In this document: piece by piece, positions 26,762-34,540 of the stretch
Layout of the letters: every line of letters begins with the position of its first letter
How positions within the stretch are numbered: position 1 is the stretch's first letter
Source: Bacillus mycoides
GTDB taxonomy: Bacteria > Bacillota > Bacilli > Bacillales > Bacillaceae_G
Assembly (NCBI RefSeq): GCF_018742245.1
Contig: NZ_CP036132.1
Location: 863,001-927,000, forward strand
Length of the DNA stretch: 64,000 bases
Reading direction: 5' to 3'
Made by a program: the position numbers and the translations under genes
Notes under the pieces: generated by a model
The model's input: the letters and a program-made list of their open reading frames with translations, nothing else
Told to the model about the DNA's origin: nothing
Databases searched by the model: none

Positions 26762-27715
26762 TTGAATAATCATAGTAAAACACCTGCATGTATATATACG
26801 TATGCGTTTCGCGAAGAGGAGCGTGCTTTATGTTACTTGGAAATGCGCTCGTTCTTTGGGATGGAGTCTCACGTTAATATTTTGAAAAGTGAAGTCAAGA
26901 TTGCTCCGAGTAGAAGTCCGTTTATTAAAGAGCGCGTTGAGGTTATGTATGAAGGAGACGACTTAGAAAGCATCTTGAAACAAGTGGAACAAATTGACTT
27001 GGCGGGAGCGACGTTCAAAGTCATCTTCGTTAAAATTAATGACCTTGTTGGAGAAAATAAAATTGAATATGGGGAAAGACGCCTTATTGAACGAGACCTT
27101 GGCATGCATATTGAAGGAGAAGCGGATGTTCGTAATCCAGAGCGTGTATTCGGGATTGTTCCTCTTGGAGGACGCTGGTACTTCGGACACTATGTAGAAA
27201 GTGATCCGGTTTGGTATCATCATATAAAAAAACCGCATAGCTATTCGACATCACTGAGCACACGTGTTGCTAGAGCTGTCGCAAATATCGCTGTACCAAA
27301 CCCAGAGGGAGTACGAGCTATTGACCCGTGCTGCGGCATTGGAACAGTAGTAGTAGAAGCACTTTCTATGGGGATTAACATCGTTGGTAGAGATATCAAT
27401 CCACTTGTAGTTCTTGGAACGAGAAAAAACATCGCACATTTCGGGTTTGAAGGAACAGTAACAAAAGGCCCAATTGAAGAAATTACTGAGAACTACGACG
27501 TCGCAATTATCGATATGCCGTACGACCTATTTACGCACGCAACACCAGAAGATCAACTCTCGATTCTTTCAAGTGCGCGCCGCATTGCAAAAAAAGTAGT
27601 CGTTGTCACGATGGAAACAATGGACGACATGATTCATGAAGCGGGATTTGAAATTACAGACCGCTGTATCACAAGAAAAGGATCATTTTCTAGACAAATT
27701 CTTGTTTGTGAATAG
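26762..27715 (+). CDS. TRM11/UPF0020-type RNA methyltransferase-like protein
   Basis: SAM-dependent methyltransferase of about 317 residues. The SAM site is in AIDPCCGIGTVVVEALSMG and the catalytic motif is IDMPYD (a D-x-P-Y variant of N/D-PPY used for exocyclic amino groups). The N-terminal 150 residues resemble the THUMP/ferredoxin-like half of TRM11-type tRNA guanine-N2 methyltransferases, so RNA is a likelier target than DNA. TTG 26762 has AAAGGA ten bases upstream; ATG 26741 lacks a site. The choice is uncertain. Ends at a strong terminator. Confidence 0.75.
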   Translation: MNNHSKTPACIYTYAFREEERALCYLEMRSFFGMESHVNILKSEVKIAPSRSPFIKERVEVMYEGDDLESILKQVEQIDLAGATFKVIFVKINDLVGENKIEYGERRLIERDLGMHIEGEADVRNPERVFGIVPLGGRWYFGHYVESDPVWYHHIKKPHSYSTSLSTRVARAVANIAVPNPEGVRAIDPCCGIGTVVVEALSMGINIVGRDINPLVVLGTRKNIAHFGFEGTVTKGPIEEITENYDVAIIDMPYDLFTHATPEDQLSILSSARRIAKKVVVVTMETMDDMIHEAGFEITDRCITRKGSFSRQILVCE

Positions 27716-27717
27716 GA

Positions 27718-27746
27718 AAGGTCACCCGTTTGGGTGACCTTTTTTG
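27718..27746 (+). terminator. Intrinsic terminator
   Basis: AAAGGTCACCC-gttt-GGGTGACCTTTTTT. Confidence 0.93.
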
Positions 27747-27821
27747 GTTTGTATTATTGTAGCATGATGTGTGATTGGTTGGTGGAATGGAGGGATGATT
27801 TGGCGGGATTTGTCGAAACAT

Positions 27822-27870
27822 CGATATATTAGAATAATCGCCGATATATTCAGAGAATCAACCGATATCA
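27822..27870. repeat. CGATATATT-type interspersed repeat, second cluster
   Basis: TCGATATATTagaataATCGCCGATATATT then ACCGATATCA: the same motif as at 3659-3778, about 24 kb away and again intergenic. Confidence 0.6.
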
Positions 27871-27872
27871 AA

Positions 27873-28019
27873 TTATTCTTCTTGCGTCTTCTCTTGTTGT
27901 GCGATTAATAAATTGCGTAATACGTGTCCGCGGTAACTTTCTAGTTTTCGTCCTTCATGATAGCGAACACCTAATTTTTTAAGCTCAGCTACGTACCAGC
28001 CTTTTGTTCCGTAATACAT
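27873..28019 (-). CDS. Small DUF2639-like protein (YflJ-type), 48 aa
   Basis: Short basic protein starting MYYGTKGWYVAELKKLGVR and continuing HEGRKLESYRGHVLRNLL, which closely resembles the small Bacillus YflJ/DUF2639 proteins. GGAAGTGG lies four bases before ATG. No signal or membrane segment. Function unknown. The frame ends next to the CGATATATT repeat. Confidence 0.8.
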   Translation of the reverse strand: MYYGTKGWYVAELKKLGVRYHEGRKLESYRGHVLRNLLIAQQEKTQEE

Positions 28020-28109
28020 GAGACCACTTCCTTTTTTTCTTTTGAACAGTATATGTGCCGGGGCGAGAGAATTTTCTTTTTTTATTCATAAAATTTACAA
28101 AAGTGAATA

Positions 28110-28138
28110 TTGAATATTCTGTTTATTTGTATTATGAT
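28110..28138 (+). promoter_or_regulatory. Sigma-A promoter of the gabP operon leader
   Basis: TTGAAT (28110-28115), exactly 17 bases, TATGAT (28133-28138). Transcription would begin near 28145, giving a leader of about 250 nt before gabP. Confidence 0.6.
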
Positions 28139-28144
28139 TAGCTT

Positions 28145-28318
28145 ATTATCGGATGACAGTGATTAGCCTCCCTGCAAGCCCGAGTTTACTTTTGTTCAAT
28201 TGAATAGCGGAGCTTCTTTCCACTTGAACTTCCTTAGCAGGAGGACGAGCCATACGGATAGAGACAGTAAAATCCAATGTAAATGTGTACATTGTTTTTC
28301 TGGCTCTTTTTATTTTTT
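28145..28318 (+). promoter_or_regulatory. Riboswitch-like leader with terminator upstream of gabP
   Basis: A folded domain closed by CCTCCCTGC (28167-28175) and GCAGGAGG (28237-28244), with an inner stem GTTCAA (28194-28199) / TTGAAC (28224-28229), is followed at once by GAGCCA (28247-28252) ... TGGCTC (28301-28306) and a T tract. Aptamer-like domain then terminator is the layout of an attenuating riboswitch. I checked by eye against lysine, TPP, glycine, guanidine, yybP and T-box patterns and saw no match. Ligand unknown; a metabolite of the operon's pathway is an obvious guess. Confidence 0.55.
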
Positions 28319-28393
28319 AGTCAAAGTAGGAGGGGATTTTTAGAAAGCGTTGTCAATGGAGTATGGTGCACGTTCACGCTAATGGAGGGGCTG

Positions 28394-29818
28394 GTGAATT
28401 GTTTGGCTAAAGAGAAAAAGGAGTTACAGAAGGATTTAAAAACTCGGCATATAACAATGATTTCGATCGGCGGGGTTATCGGTGGTGGTTTGTTTGTAGG
28501 AAGTGGAACGATTATTCAATCGACGGGTCCAGCAGCGATTTTGTCCTATATTATCGGCGCTTTAATGGTTGTGCTCGTGATGCGGATGTTAGGAGAGATG
28601 GCAGCGGAAAATCCTGATAGCGGTTCTTTTGCAACGTATGCGAATAAAGCAATTGGGCCGTGGGCAGGGTATACGATTGGGTGGTTATATTGGTTTAACT
28701 GGGTCATTATTATCGCAATTGAAGCGGTGCTTTTAGGCGTGATGATTAACAATTGGTTCCCGTCGGTTCCGGCATGGCTGGCGAGTTTATGTATGGTCCT
28801 TTTAATGACGATGACGAATGTATATTCAGTAAAACTCTACGGTGAGTTTGAATATTGGTTAGCGTTTATTAAAGTTATTGCGATTGTTGCGTTTTTAATT
28901 TTAGGAGTTTCGATGTTTTTTGGTCTTGTTCCGGGAGTGGAGAGACCGAGTCTCGCTATGGTTACGGAAAATGGAGGCTTCTTCCCGAATGGAATTGTTC
29001 CTGTCTTACTGAGCGTTGTATTTATTTCTTTCTCTTTATCGGGAAGCGAAGTCGCCGCGATTGCAGCCGGGGAATCGGAAAATCCAGAGAAGAATGTTAT
29101 ACGAGCTATTAATAGTGTAGTGTGGCGCCTTATGCTTTTCTTCGTAGGATCAGTAACAATTTTAGTTATGTTTATTCCGTGGACGGATAAGGAGTTATTA
29201 AAACTTCCGTATGCAAGTTTATTTAATATGGCAGGGGTACCTGCAGCCGCAGAAATTATGAATGGTGTTGTATTTTTATCACTACTTTCCGTTATGAACT
29301 CAGGTATATATACGAGCTCGCGTATGTTATTTTCACTTGCTAAAAAAGGCGATGCTCCGGCTAGTTTCTCACGGTTAAATAGTAGAGGGACACCGGTTGT
29401 AGCGATCTATGCAAGTATCGTATTTGCATTTATTTGCGCGATGTTGAAATTTATATCTCCTGATAAACTGTTTGCGTTTTTAGCGAATAGTTCAGGCGGG
29501 GTAACGATGCTGATGTATATGTTCGTTGCCGTTTCACATGTCAGGTTAAGACGAGAGAGGGAGAGAGAAGGGGCTGGAAAGCTGAAAGTGAAAATGTGGT
29601 TATTCCCTTATCTCACATATGCAACGCTTTTAATGATTATTACGATATTTGTTTCACAAGCATTTATAGAAGATATGCGGATGCAGTTTTACATGACGTT
29701 ACTAGCAACGATCCTAGTAATAATAAGTTATTTTCTAAGAGTTAGAAAGTTCGATAAGCAAAAGTTGAATGATTTTACGATTATAAAAGATTCGGAAGTT
29801 AGCATAGAGAAAGAATAA
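28394..29818 (+). CDS. gabP: GABA/5-aminovalerate permease (APC superfamily)
   Basis: Amino-acid permease with 12 predicted helices. The amphipathic start LQKDLKTRHITMISIGGVIGGGLFVGSG and the cytoplasmic AAGESENPEKNVIRAINSVVWR are the usual marks of the AAT/GabP branch. The gabT and gabD genes follow directly, so 4-aminobutyrate or 5-aminovalerate is the likely substrate. GTG 28394 lies five bases after GGAGG; TTG 28403 is the alternative. Upstream codons to 28283 overlap the leader terminator and are not used. Ends nine bases before the gabT ribosome site region. Confidence 0.85.
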   Translation: MNCLAKEKKELQKDLKTRHITMISIGGVIGGGLFVGSGTIIQSTGPAAILSYIIGALMVVLVMRMLGEMAAENPDSGSFATYANKAIGPWAGYTIGWLYWFNWVIIIAIEAVLLGVMINNWFPSVPAWLASLCMVLLMTMTNVYSVKLYGEFEYWLAFIKVIAIVAFLILGVSMFFGLVPGVERPSLAMVTENGGFFPNGIVPVLLSVVFISFSLSGSEVAAIAAGESENPEKNVIRAINSVVWRLMLFFVGSVTILVMFIPWTDKELLKLPYASLFNMAGVPAAAEIMNGVVFLSLLSVMNSGIYTSSRMLFSLAKKGDAPASFSRLNSRGTPVVAIYASIVFAFICAMLKFISPDKLFAFLANSSGGVTMLMYMFVAVSHVRLRREREREGAGKLKVKMWLFPYLTYATLLMIITIFVSQAFIEDMRMQFYMTLLATILVIISYFLRVRKFDKQKLNDFTIIKDSEVSIEKE

Positions 29819-29836
29819 GAAAAGGGGTTGTGTTCC

Positions 29837-31165
29837 ATGTTGAAAGAGAAGAAAGATATTACAACTACAAAATCTAGCATATTACATGAAAGAAGAAAAA
29901 ATGCGGTGCCAGAAGGGCCTTACAATATTACAGAGTTGTATGTGCAATCAGCAAAAGGAGCGATTATTACTGATGTAGATGGTAATGAGTTAATCGATTT
30001 TGCGGGCGGAATTGGTATGCAAAATGTTGGGCATTGTCATCCGAAAGTAGTAAAGGCGATTCAAGATCAAGTGGAATCTTCTATTCATAGTTGTTTTCAC
30101 GTAGCGCCTTATGAAAGTTATATTACACTCGCGGAAAGACTAAATGAGTTAACGCCAGGTGATTTCAAGAAAAAAACGATGTTTGCGAATAGTGGTGCAG
30201 AAGCAGTAGAAAATGCGGTGAAGATTGCGAGAAAAGCTACGGGAAGAAGCGCGATTGTTTCGTTTGAGCGTGCATATCACGGACGTACACTTTTGACGAT
30301 GTCACTGACAAGTAAAGTGAAACCGTACAAGCATGGATTTGGGCCGTTTGTATCAGAAGTATACAAATTACCATATCCGTACTATTACCGCGCTGAAGAA
30401 GGACTAACACCAGAAGAAGTAGACGCGCAAATTTTAGCGTATTTCGAACGCTTTATGTTAGAGGAAGTAGCAAGTGATAATATCGCTGCAATTATTTTGG
30501 AACCGCTTCAAGGAGAAGGTGGATTTATCGTTCCGACGACTACGTTCATGCAAGGTGTTCGAAATATTTGTGATAAATATGGAATTATTATGATTGCGGA
30601 TGAAATTCAAACTGGTTTCGCTCGTACGGGAAGCTTATTTGCAATGGATCATTTCGGCGTAGCTCCTGATTTAATGACATTTTCAAAATCAATCGCTGCT
30701 GGAATGCCGCTGAGCGCGATAACAGGAAGAGCGGATTTGATGGATGCACCTGGGCCAGGTCAATTAGGTGGTACTTTCTCAGGAAGTCCGGCTGCTTGCG
30801 CGGCTGCATTAGCTGTTTTAGATGTAATCGAAGAAGAGAATTTAGTAAATCGTGCTGTAGAAATTGGCGAGCGCATGATGGAAGTGTTTAATAGCTGGAA
30901 AGAGAAATACGAACTAATTGGTGATGCCAGAGGCCTTGGTGCTATGACTGCAATTGAGCTTGTAAAAGATAAAGAGACGAAAGAGCCAGCAGCAGAAGAG
31001 GTTAAAGCGATTATGAAGGAAACGCATAGTAAAGGGGTCATTACGATAAGCGCTGGTATTTATAGTAATGTACTTCGCTTCTTACCGCCTCTCGTTATAA
31101 CAGATGAACAGCTTGAAGAAGGGCTTACTATTTTAGAAGCTGCTATTGCGAAACTATCAAAATAA
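29837..31165 (+). CDS. gabT: 4-aminobutyrate / 5-aminovalerate aminotransferase
   Basis: Class-III PLP transaminase of 442 residues. It moves the omega-amino group of GABA (or 5-aminovalerate) to 2-oxoglutarate, giving succinate (or glutarate) semialdehyde. Visible: FAGGIGMQNVGHCHPKVV, the PLP phosphate loop ANSGAEAVENAVKIAR, EPLQGEGGF, the IADEIQTGFARTG aspartate and the Schiff-base lysine in TFSKSIAAGMPLS. csiD and lhgO further along suggest that 5-aminovalerate (DavT activity) matters. ATG 29837 after AAAGGGG. Confidence 0.9.
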   Translation: MLKEKKDITTTKSSILHERRKNAVPEGPYNITELYVQSAKGAIITDVDGNELIDFAGGIGMQNVGHCHPKVVKAIQDQVESSIHSCFHVAPYESYITLAERLNELTPGDFKKKTMFANSGAEAVENAVKIARKATGRSAIVSFERAYHGRTLLTMSLTSKVKPYKHGFGPFVSEVYKLPYPYYYRAEEGLTPEEVDAQILAYFERFMLEEVASDNIAAIILEPLQGEGGFIVPTTTFMQGVRNICDKYGIIMIADEIQTGFARTGSLFAMDHFGVAPDLMTFSKSIAAGMPLSAITGRADLMDAPGPGQLGGTFSGSPAACAAALAVLDVIEEENLVNRAVEIGERMMEVFNSWKEKYELIGDARGLGAMTAIELVKDKETKEPAAEEVKAIMKETHSKGVITISAGIYSNVLRFLPPLVITDEQLEEGLTILEAAIAKLSK

Positions 31166-31184
31166 AAACGGTGGGGGCAGGGGA

Positions 31185-32627
31185 ATGAGGTTTTTCAATT
31201 ATATAAACGGTGAGTGGAGAGAACCTTCTACGAATGCATACGTGAAAAATTATAATCCGCATAACGGGGAAGTACTAGGTGAATTCCCGTTTAGTTCAGT
31301 AGAAGATACACGAGTAGCAATCGCATCAGCGAAAGAAGCGTTTCATAAATGGCAAAAGTTATCGTTTCAAGAAAGAGCAAGTTATTTATGGAAAGCGGCA
31401 GCTATTTTAAAAGAAAAGGTAAATGAAATTGGCCTAGATGTAACAAGCGAAGAAGGAAAGACGATTGCGGAAGGAATAGGAGAGACGAAGCGGGCGATTA
31501 GCATTCTTGAATATTATGCCGGGGAAGCGAATCAACCGATTGGAGAGCTGATCCCGTCTGCTAATGAAAGTACAATGCTTTACAGTAAACGTGTAGCAGT
31601 AGGGCCAGTTGGATTAATTACACCGTGGAACTTTCCAATTGCGATTCCAGCGTGGAAAATGGCGCCGGCACTTATTTACGGAAATACGATTGTCATTAAG
31701 CCGGCCGAAGTTACGCCAAAATCGGTGTACCATCTTGTAAATGCCTTTCATGAGGCAGGCATTCCAGCAGGCGTTATAAATTGTGTATTCGGAAAAGGCT
31801 CTGAAGTTGGAGCAGAATTAACGGGAAATCCGGATATAAAAGCGGTATCCTTTACTGGTTCTAATCACGTTGGAAACATCATTCAAAAAGCAGCGGTTGA
31901 AACTCAGAAAAAAGTACAATTAGAAATGGGCGGAAAAAATCCGTTAGTTGTATTAAACGATGCCGATATTGAAAAGGCGGTAAGTATTGCGATAAAAGGT
32001 GCGTTTATGTCAACGGGGCAAAAATGTACCGCAACAAGTAGAGTAATCGTGGAAGAGGATATTTATGAAGCGTTCAAGGGTCGACTGTTGCAGCGCACTG
32101 AAGCTCTTACAGTTGGGAACCCGCTAGAACAGGATACATTTATGGGCCCATGTGTTTCCAAGGGTCAGCAGCAATCTATTTTATCAATGATTGAAGTAGG
32201 AAAAGGAGAAGCTAGCTTACTGTATGGAGGTAGCGTGCCAGGCGAAGCTAAACTGGAGCGAGGGTGCTATGTTTTACCGACTATTTTTGAAAATGTCGAT
32301 AAAGATGCACGCATTGCGAGAGAAGAGATTTTCGGCCCAGTTATATGTTTATTTAAAGTGAATAGTTATGAAGAAGCAGTTTCTTTAGCGAACGATACAG
32401 AATACGGACTCAGTGCATCGATTTGTACGAATAATTTAAGTTTATCGCAAAGGTTTATTGATGATATGGAAGTCGGAATGGTACACGTGAATTCAGAAAC
32501 TGCAGGAGCAGAACCACAAGTTCCGTTTGGCGGAATGAAAAACTCTAGTGCTGGACCGCGTGAACAAGGAAAAGCGGCGAAAGAATTTTATACGAGAATA
32601 AAGACAGTATACGTAGATCAAGTATAA
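31185..32627 (+). CDS. gabD: Succinate / glutarate semialdehyde dehydrogenase
   Basis: NAD(P)+-dependent aldehyde dehydrogenase of 480 residues, oxidising the semialdehyde made by the preceding aminotransferase. Key residues: [24 protein letters not shown] site FTGSNHVG, catalytic Glu in LEMGGKNP and catalytic Cys281 in GQKCTATSR. The gene starts 19 bases after gabT. A semialdehyde-binding Arg/Ser set is compatible with succinate semialdehyde dehydrogenase, and many such enzymes also take glutarate semialdehyde. Confidence 0.9.
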   Translation: MRFFNYINGEWREPSTNAYVKNYNPHNGEVLGEFPFSSVEDTRVAIASAKEAFHKWQKLSFQERASYLWKAAAILKEKVNEIGLDVTSEEGKTIAEGIGETKRAISILEYYAGEANQPIGELIPSANESTMLYSKRVAVGPVGLITPWNFPIAIPAWKMAPALIYGNTIVIKPAEVTPKSVYHLVNAFHEAGIPAGVINCVFGKGSEVGAELTGNPDIKAVSFTGSNHVGNIIQKAAVETQKKVQLEMGGKNPLVVLNDADIEKAVSIAIKGAFMSTGQKCTATSRVIVEEDIYEAFKGRLLQRTEALTVGNPLEQDTFMGPCVSKGQQQSILSMIEVGKGEASLLYGGSVPGEAKLERGCYVLPTIFENVDKDARIAREEIFGPVICLFKVNSYEEAVSLANDTEYGLSASICTNNLSLSQRFIDDMEVGMVHVNSETAGAEPQVPFGGMKNSSAGPREQGKAAKEFYTRIKTVYVDQV

Positions 32628-32659
32628 GCGATAAAAAACATAGTAACGGAGGATGAAAT

Positions 32660-33013
32660 ATGCGTAAAGGGACATTTTTTATGGCAGGACATTCGAGACT
32701 TCCGAAAGGGATGGCTGTTCGCAGTATGTACGAGACACTAACAATTACAATTGAGGCAGATCATAAATATCATGTCATTATTGAAGCGTCATGTACGCTT
32801 GCGACAGAGCATGGTAGAGACTTCGTCGCTCAAATGTTGAGAGGGCATAGTTTGCAAGATGGTATTGAAGAAATCGTTCAAGATATTATGGACCATTATC
32901 AAGGAAAAGCGCAAAATGCTATCGTTAGTGCGGTAAAGGATTTACATCGCCAATATGTAAGTTATTTAAATGATGAACAGCCTGGGCGTGAGTACGAGGA
33001 AACAACACCATAA
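32660..33013 (+). CDS. DUF3870-like protein in the gab-csiD operon
   Basis: A 117-residue cytoplasmic protein with the early motif FFMAGHSRLPKGMA and an alpha/beta pattern (TLTITIEADHKYHVIIEASCTLAT ... FVAQMLRGHSL). I believe it belongs to the uncharacterised DUF3870 family. GGAGG seven bases before ATG, 32 bases after gabD, so it is co-transcribed. A terminator follows. No function is known; the position suggests a link to omega-amino-acid or glutarate metabolism. Confidence 0.72.
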   Translation: MRKGTFFMAGHSRLPKGMAVRSMYETLTITIEADHKYHVIIEASCTLATEHGRDFVAQMLRGHSLQDGIEEIVQDIMDHYQGKAQNAIVSAVKDLHRQYVSYLNDEQPGREYEETTP

Positions 33014-33047
33014 AAACTGTCTAGTTTGTATAGCTATAAACGAGAGC

Positions 33048-33092
33048 CAGTTGTATTTCTTTTAAAGGGATACGACTGGTTTTTTATATTGA
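33048..33092 (+). terminator. Terminator after the DUF3870-like gene
   Basis: CCAGTTGTAT / ATACGACTGG and TTTTTT. It starts GAGCCAG, like the terminators at 28247 and 33392. Confidence 0.85.
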
Positions 33093-33105
33093 GGAGGCAA
33101 GGAAT

Positions 33106-33234
33106 ATGAAAAAGTTAAATGAAGTTCAAACTGTGAAACAAGAGGAGAAAAAAAGAGGATGTGCTGAAAGTAAGGGTATTTGTAAAATGTGTAAAGTATG
33201 TCGAGAAAATAATAAAAAACGAATTGACAGTTAG
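33106..33234 (+). CDS. Very small cysteine-rich protein, 42 aa
   Basis: Frame with an excellent GAGGAGG site nine bases before ATG. The product is Lys/Glu-rich with four cysteines in GCAESKGICKMCKVC (spacing C-x6-C-x2-C-x2-C), which could bind zinc or an iron-sulfur cluster. It lies between the DUF3870-like gene and csiD and is flanked by two related terminators. I know no named family. Its reality rests on the ribosome site and the ordered cysteines. Confidence 0.6.
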   Translation: MKKLNEVQTVKQEEKKRGCAESKGICKMCKVCRENNKKRIDS

Positions 33235-33543
33235 AATGTTATGAATTATTATTTAATTAATAAGATCCATACGAGAAATTAGCCTTCTCTATATTCGATC
33301 TTGCTTTCCTGTTTTACAAATATTTTCATACAAACTGTCTATTATTATTGTACTTTAAGAGATTAAAGAACATTCGTAATTATGAGCCAGTTATACGTTT
33401 CTACGATTTTATGTCGTGGATGCGTATGACTGGCTTTTTCGATGTTAGGGCAGTAAGACCGAATCTCAGCATAAGAAGATAAGGATAACTGTCTGTAAAA
33501 AACGTCAATAAGTTCTTCATATTTAAATTAGGGAGGAATTGAA
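33235..33543 (+). promoter_or_regulatory. csiD upstream region
   Basis: 309 bases without a gene. It contains a terminator-like hairpin at 33392-33438 (GAGCCAGTTATACG ... CGTATGACTGGCTTTTT) that ends the small Cys gene. The 105 bases between that hairpin and the csiD ATG may hold a separate csiD promoter; I see no consensus strong enough to mark. Ribosome site GGGAGG just before csiD. Confidence 0.6.
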
Positions 33544-34482
33544 ATGTCGATTATTACAGAACAAAGTACGAAGATGAAATTTGCAAAGAAATATGAGGGA
33601 TATGAGATTGTTCCTCATCCGGAGCATAAGCGTTTATATCATATCGTGTTAAATCAGCAATTGCTTAAGCAGTTTTTTGAAGAGGTAAAAGAGCATTCAG
33701 AGCAGTCATTACAATACATTCCTTATTCTCGGTTTAATCTTGCGGATGGAATGAGAAAGATTTTTGGGCAATCATTTATGGATAACATTCGCGGCATTGT
33801 TCATGACCGTGAAACGGGCGGATTTACAATTGGGGTACAAGGTGAAACGGCAGATCCAGCAGACTACGTGAAATTTGCAACAGCGTTAACACATTTAATC
33901 GGGGAGCCAAACTTTGATGCAATGACAGGAACGTATTATGCTAGATTTAATGTGAAAGATACAGATAGCAGTGATTCTTACCTTCGTCAAGCGTACCGAT
34001 TGTTTACACTTCATACAGACGGTACATTCGTTGATGAACCGACAGATTGGCTTCTTATGATGAAAATTGAAGAACAAAATGCAGTAGGAGGGGAATCCCG
34101 TTTACTACATTTAGATGATTGGGAAGATCTTCAGAAATTTAGAGATCATTCGCTCGCATCTGTTAAAGTTACGTATAAAGCACCACCAAGTAAAAATGCG
34201 CAAGAAATCGTCTATCGTGAAACGTTTTTTGATGTGAATAACGCACCATGTATTTGTTTTATTGATCAGTTCGCTTATCCAGATAATATTGAACAAGCAA
34301 ACTATCTGAAAGATTTATCATATTCTGTTGAAAACTCACCAGCAACACATGCATTAAAATTACCAATTGGTGATTTAGTTCTTTTAAACAATTTATTTTG
34401 GATGCACGGAAGAGCTGCGTTTGAGAAAAATAAAGATTTATATAGAGAACTAATGCGTCAACGTGGTTGTTTTTCTAAATAA
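33544..34482 (+). CDS. csiD: Glutarate 2-hydroxylase CsiD/GlaH
   Basis: Fe(II)/2-oxoglutarate-dependent oxygenase (312 aa) that turns glutarate into L-2-hydroxyglutarate with release of succinate and CO2. The metal triad shows as HTDGTF (His-x-Asp) and the distal His in FWMHGRAAF, with the co-substrate Arg just after. Further CsiD marks: YDxVPHPEHKRLYH-like start, FNLADGMRKIFGQSF and HDRETGGFTIG. Length matches E. coli CsiD. It is followed by lhgO, the enzyme using its product, and preceded by gabTD. In E. coli these genes also form one cluster. Confidence 0.92.
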   Translation: MSIITEQSTKMKFAKKYEGYEIVPHPEHKRLYHIVLNQQLLKQFFEEVKEHSEQSLQYIPYSRFNLADGMRKIFGQSFMDNIRGIVHDRETGGFTIGVQGETADPADYVKFATALTHLIGEPNFDAMTGTYYARFNVKDTDSSDSYLRQAYRLFTLHTDGTFVDEPTDWLLMMKIEEQNAVGGESRLLHLDDWEDLQKFRDHSLASVKVTYKAPPSKNAQEIVYRETFFDVNNAPCICFIDQFAYPDNIEQANYLKDLSYSVENSPATHALKLPIGDLVLLNNLFWMHGRAAFEKNKDLYRELMRQRGCFSK

Positions 34483-34489
34483 TATGTAC

Positions 34490-34518
34490 GGCGGGTCTTT
34501 TAAAGAGACCTGCCTTTT
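34490..34518 (+). terminator. Hairpin between csiD and lhgO
   Basis: GGCGGGTCT / AGACCTGCC and CTTTT. It may lower lhgO expression relative to csiD. Confidence 0.75.
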
Positions 34519-34540
34519 ATACTATTAAGGGGGAAGTAGG

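Noticed and set aside
28145..28318. Lysine riboswitch or T-box upstream of gabP
   Set aside because: The conserved core elements of the lysine box and the T-box sequence are not visible; left as unknown leader.
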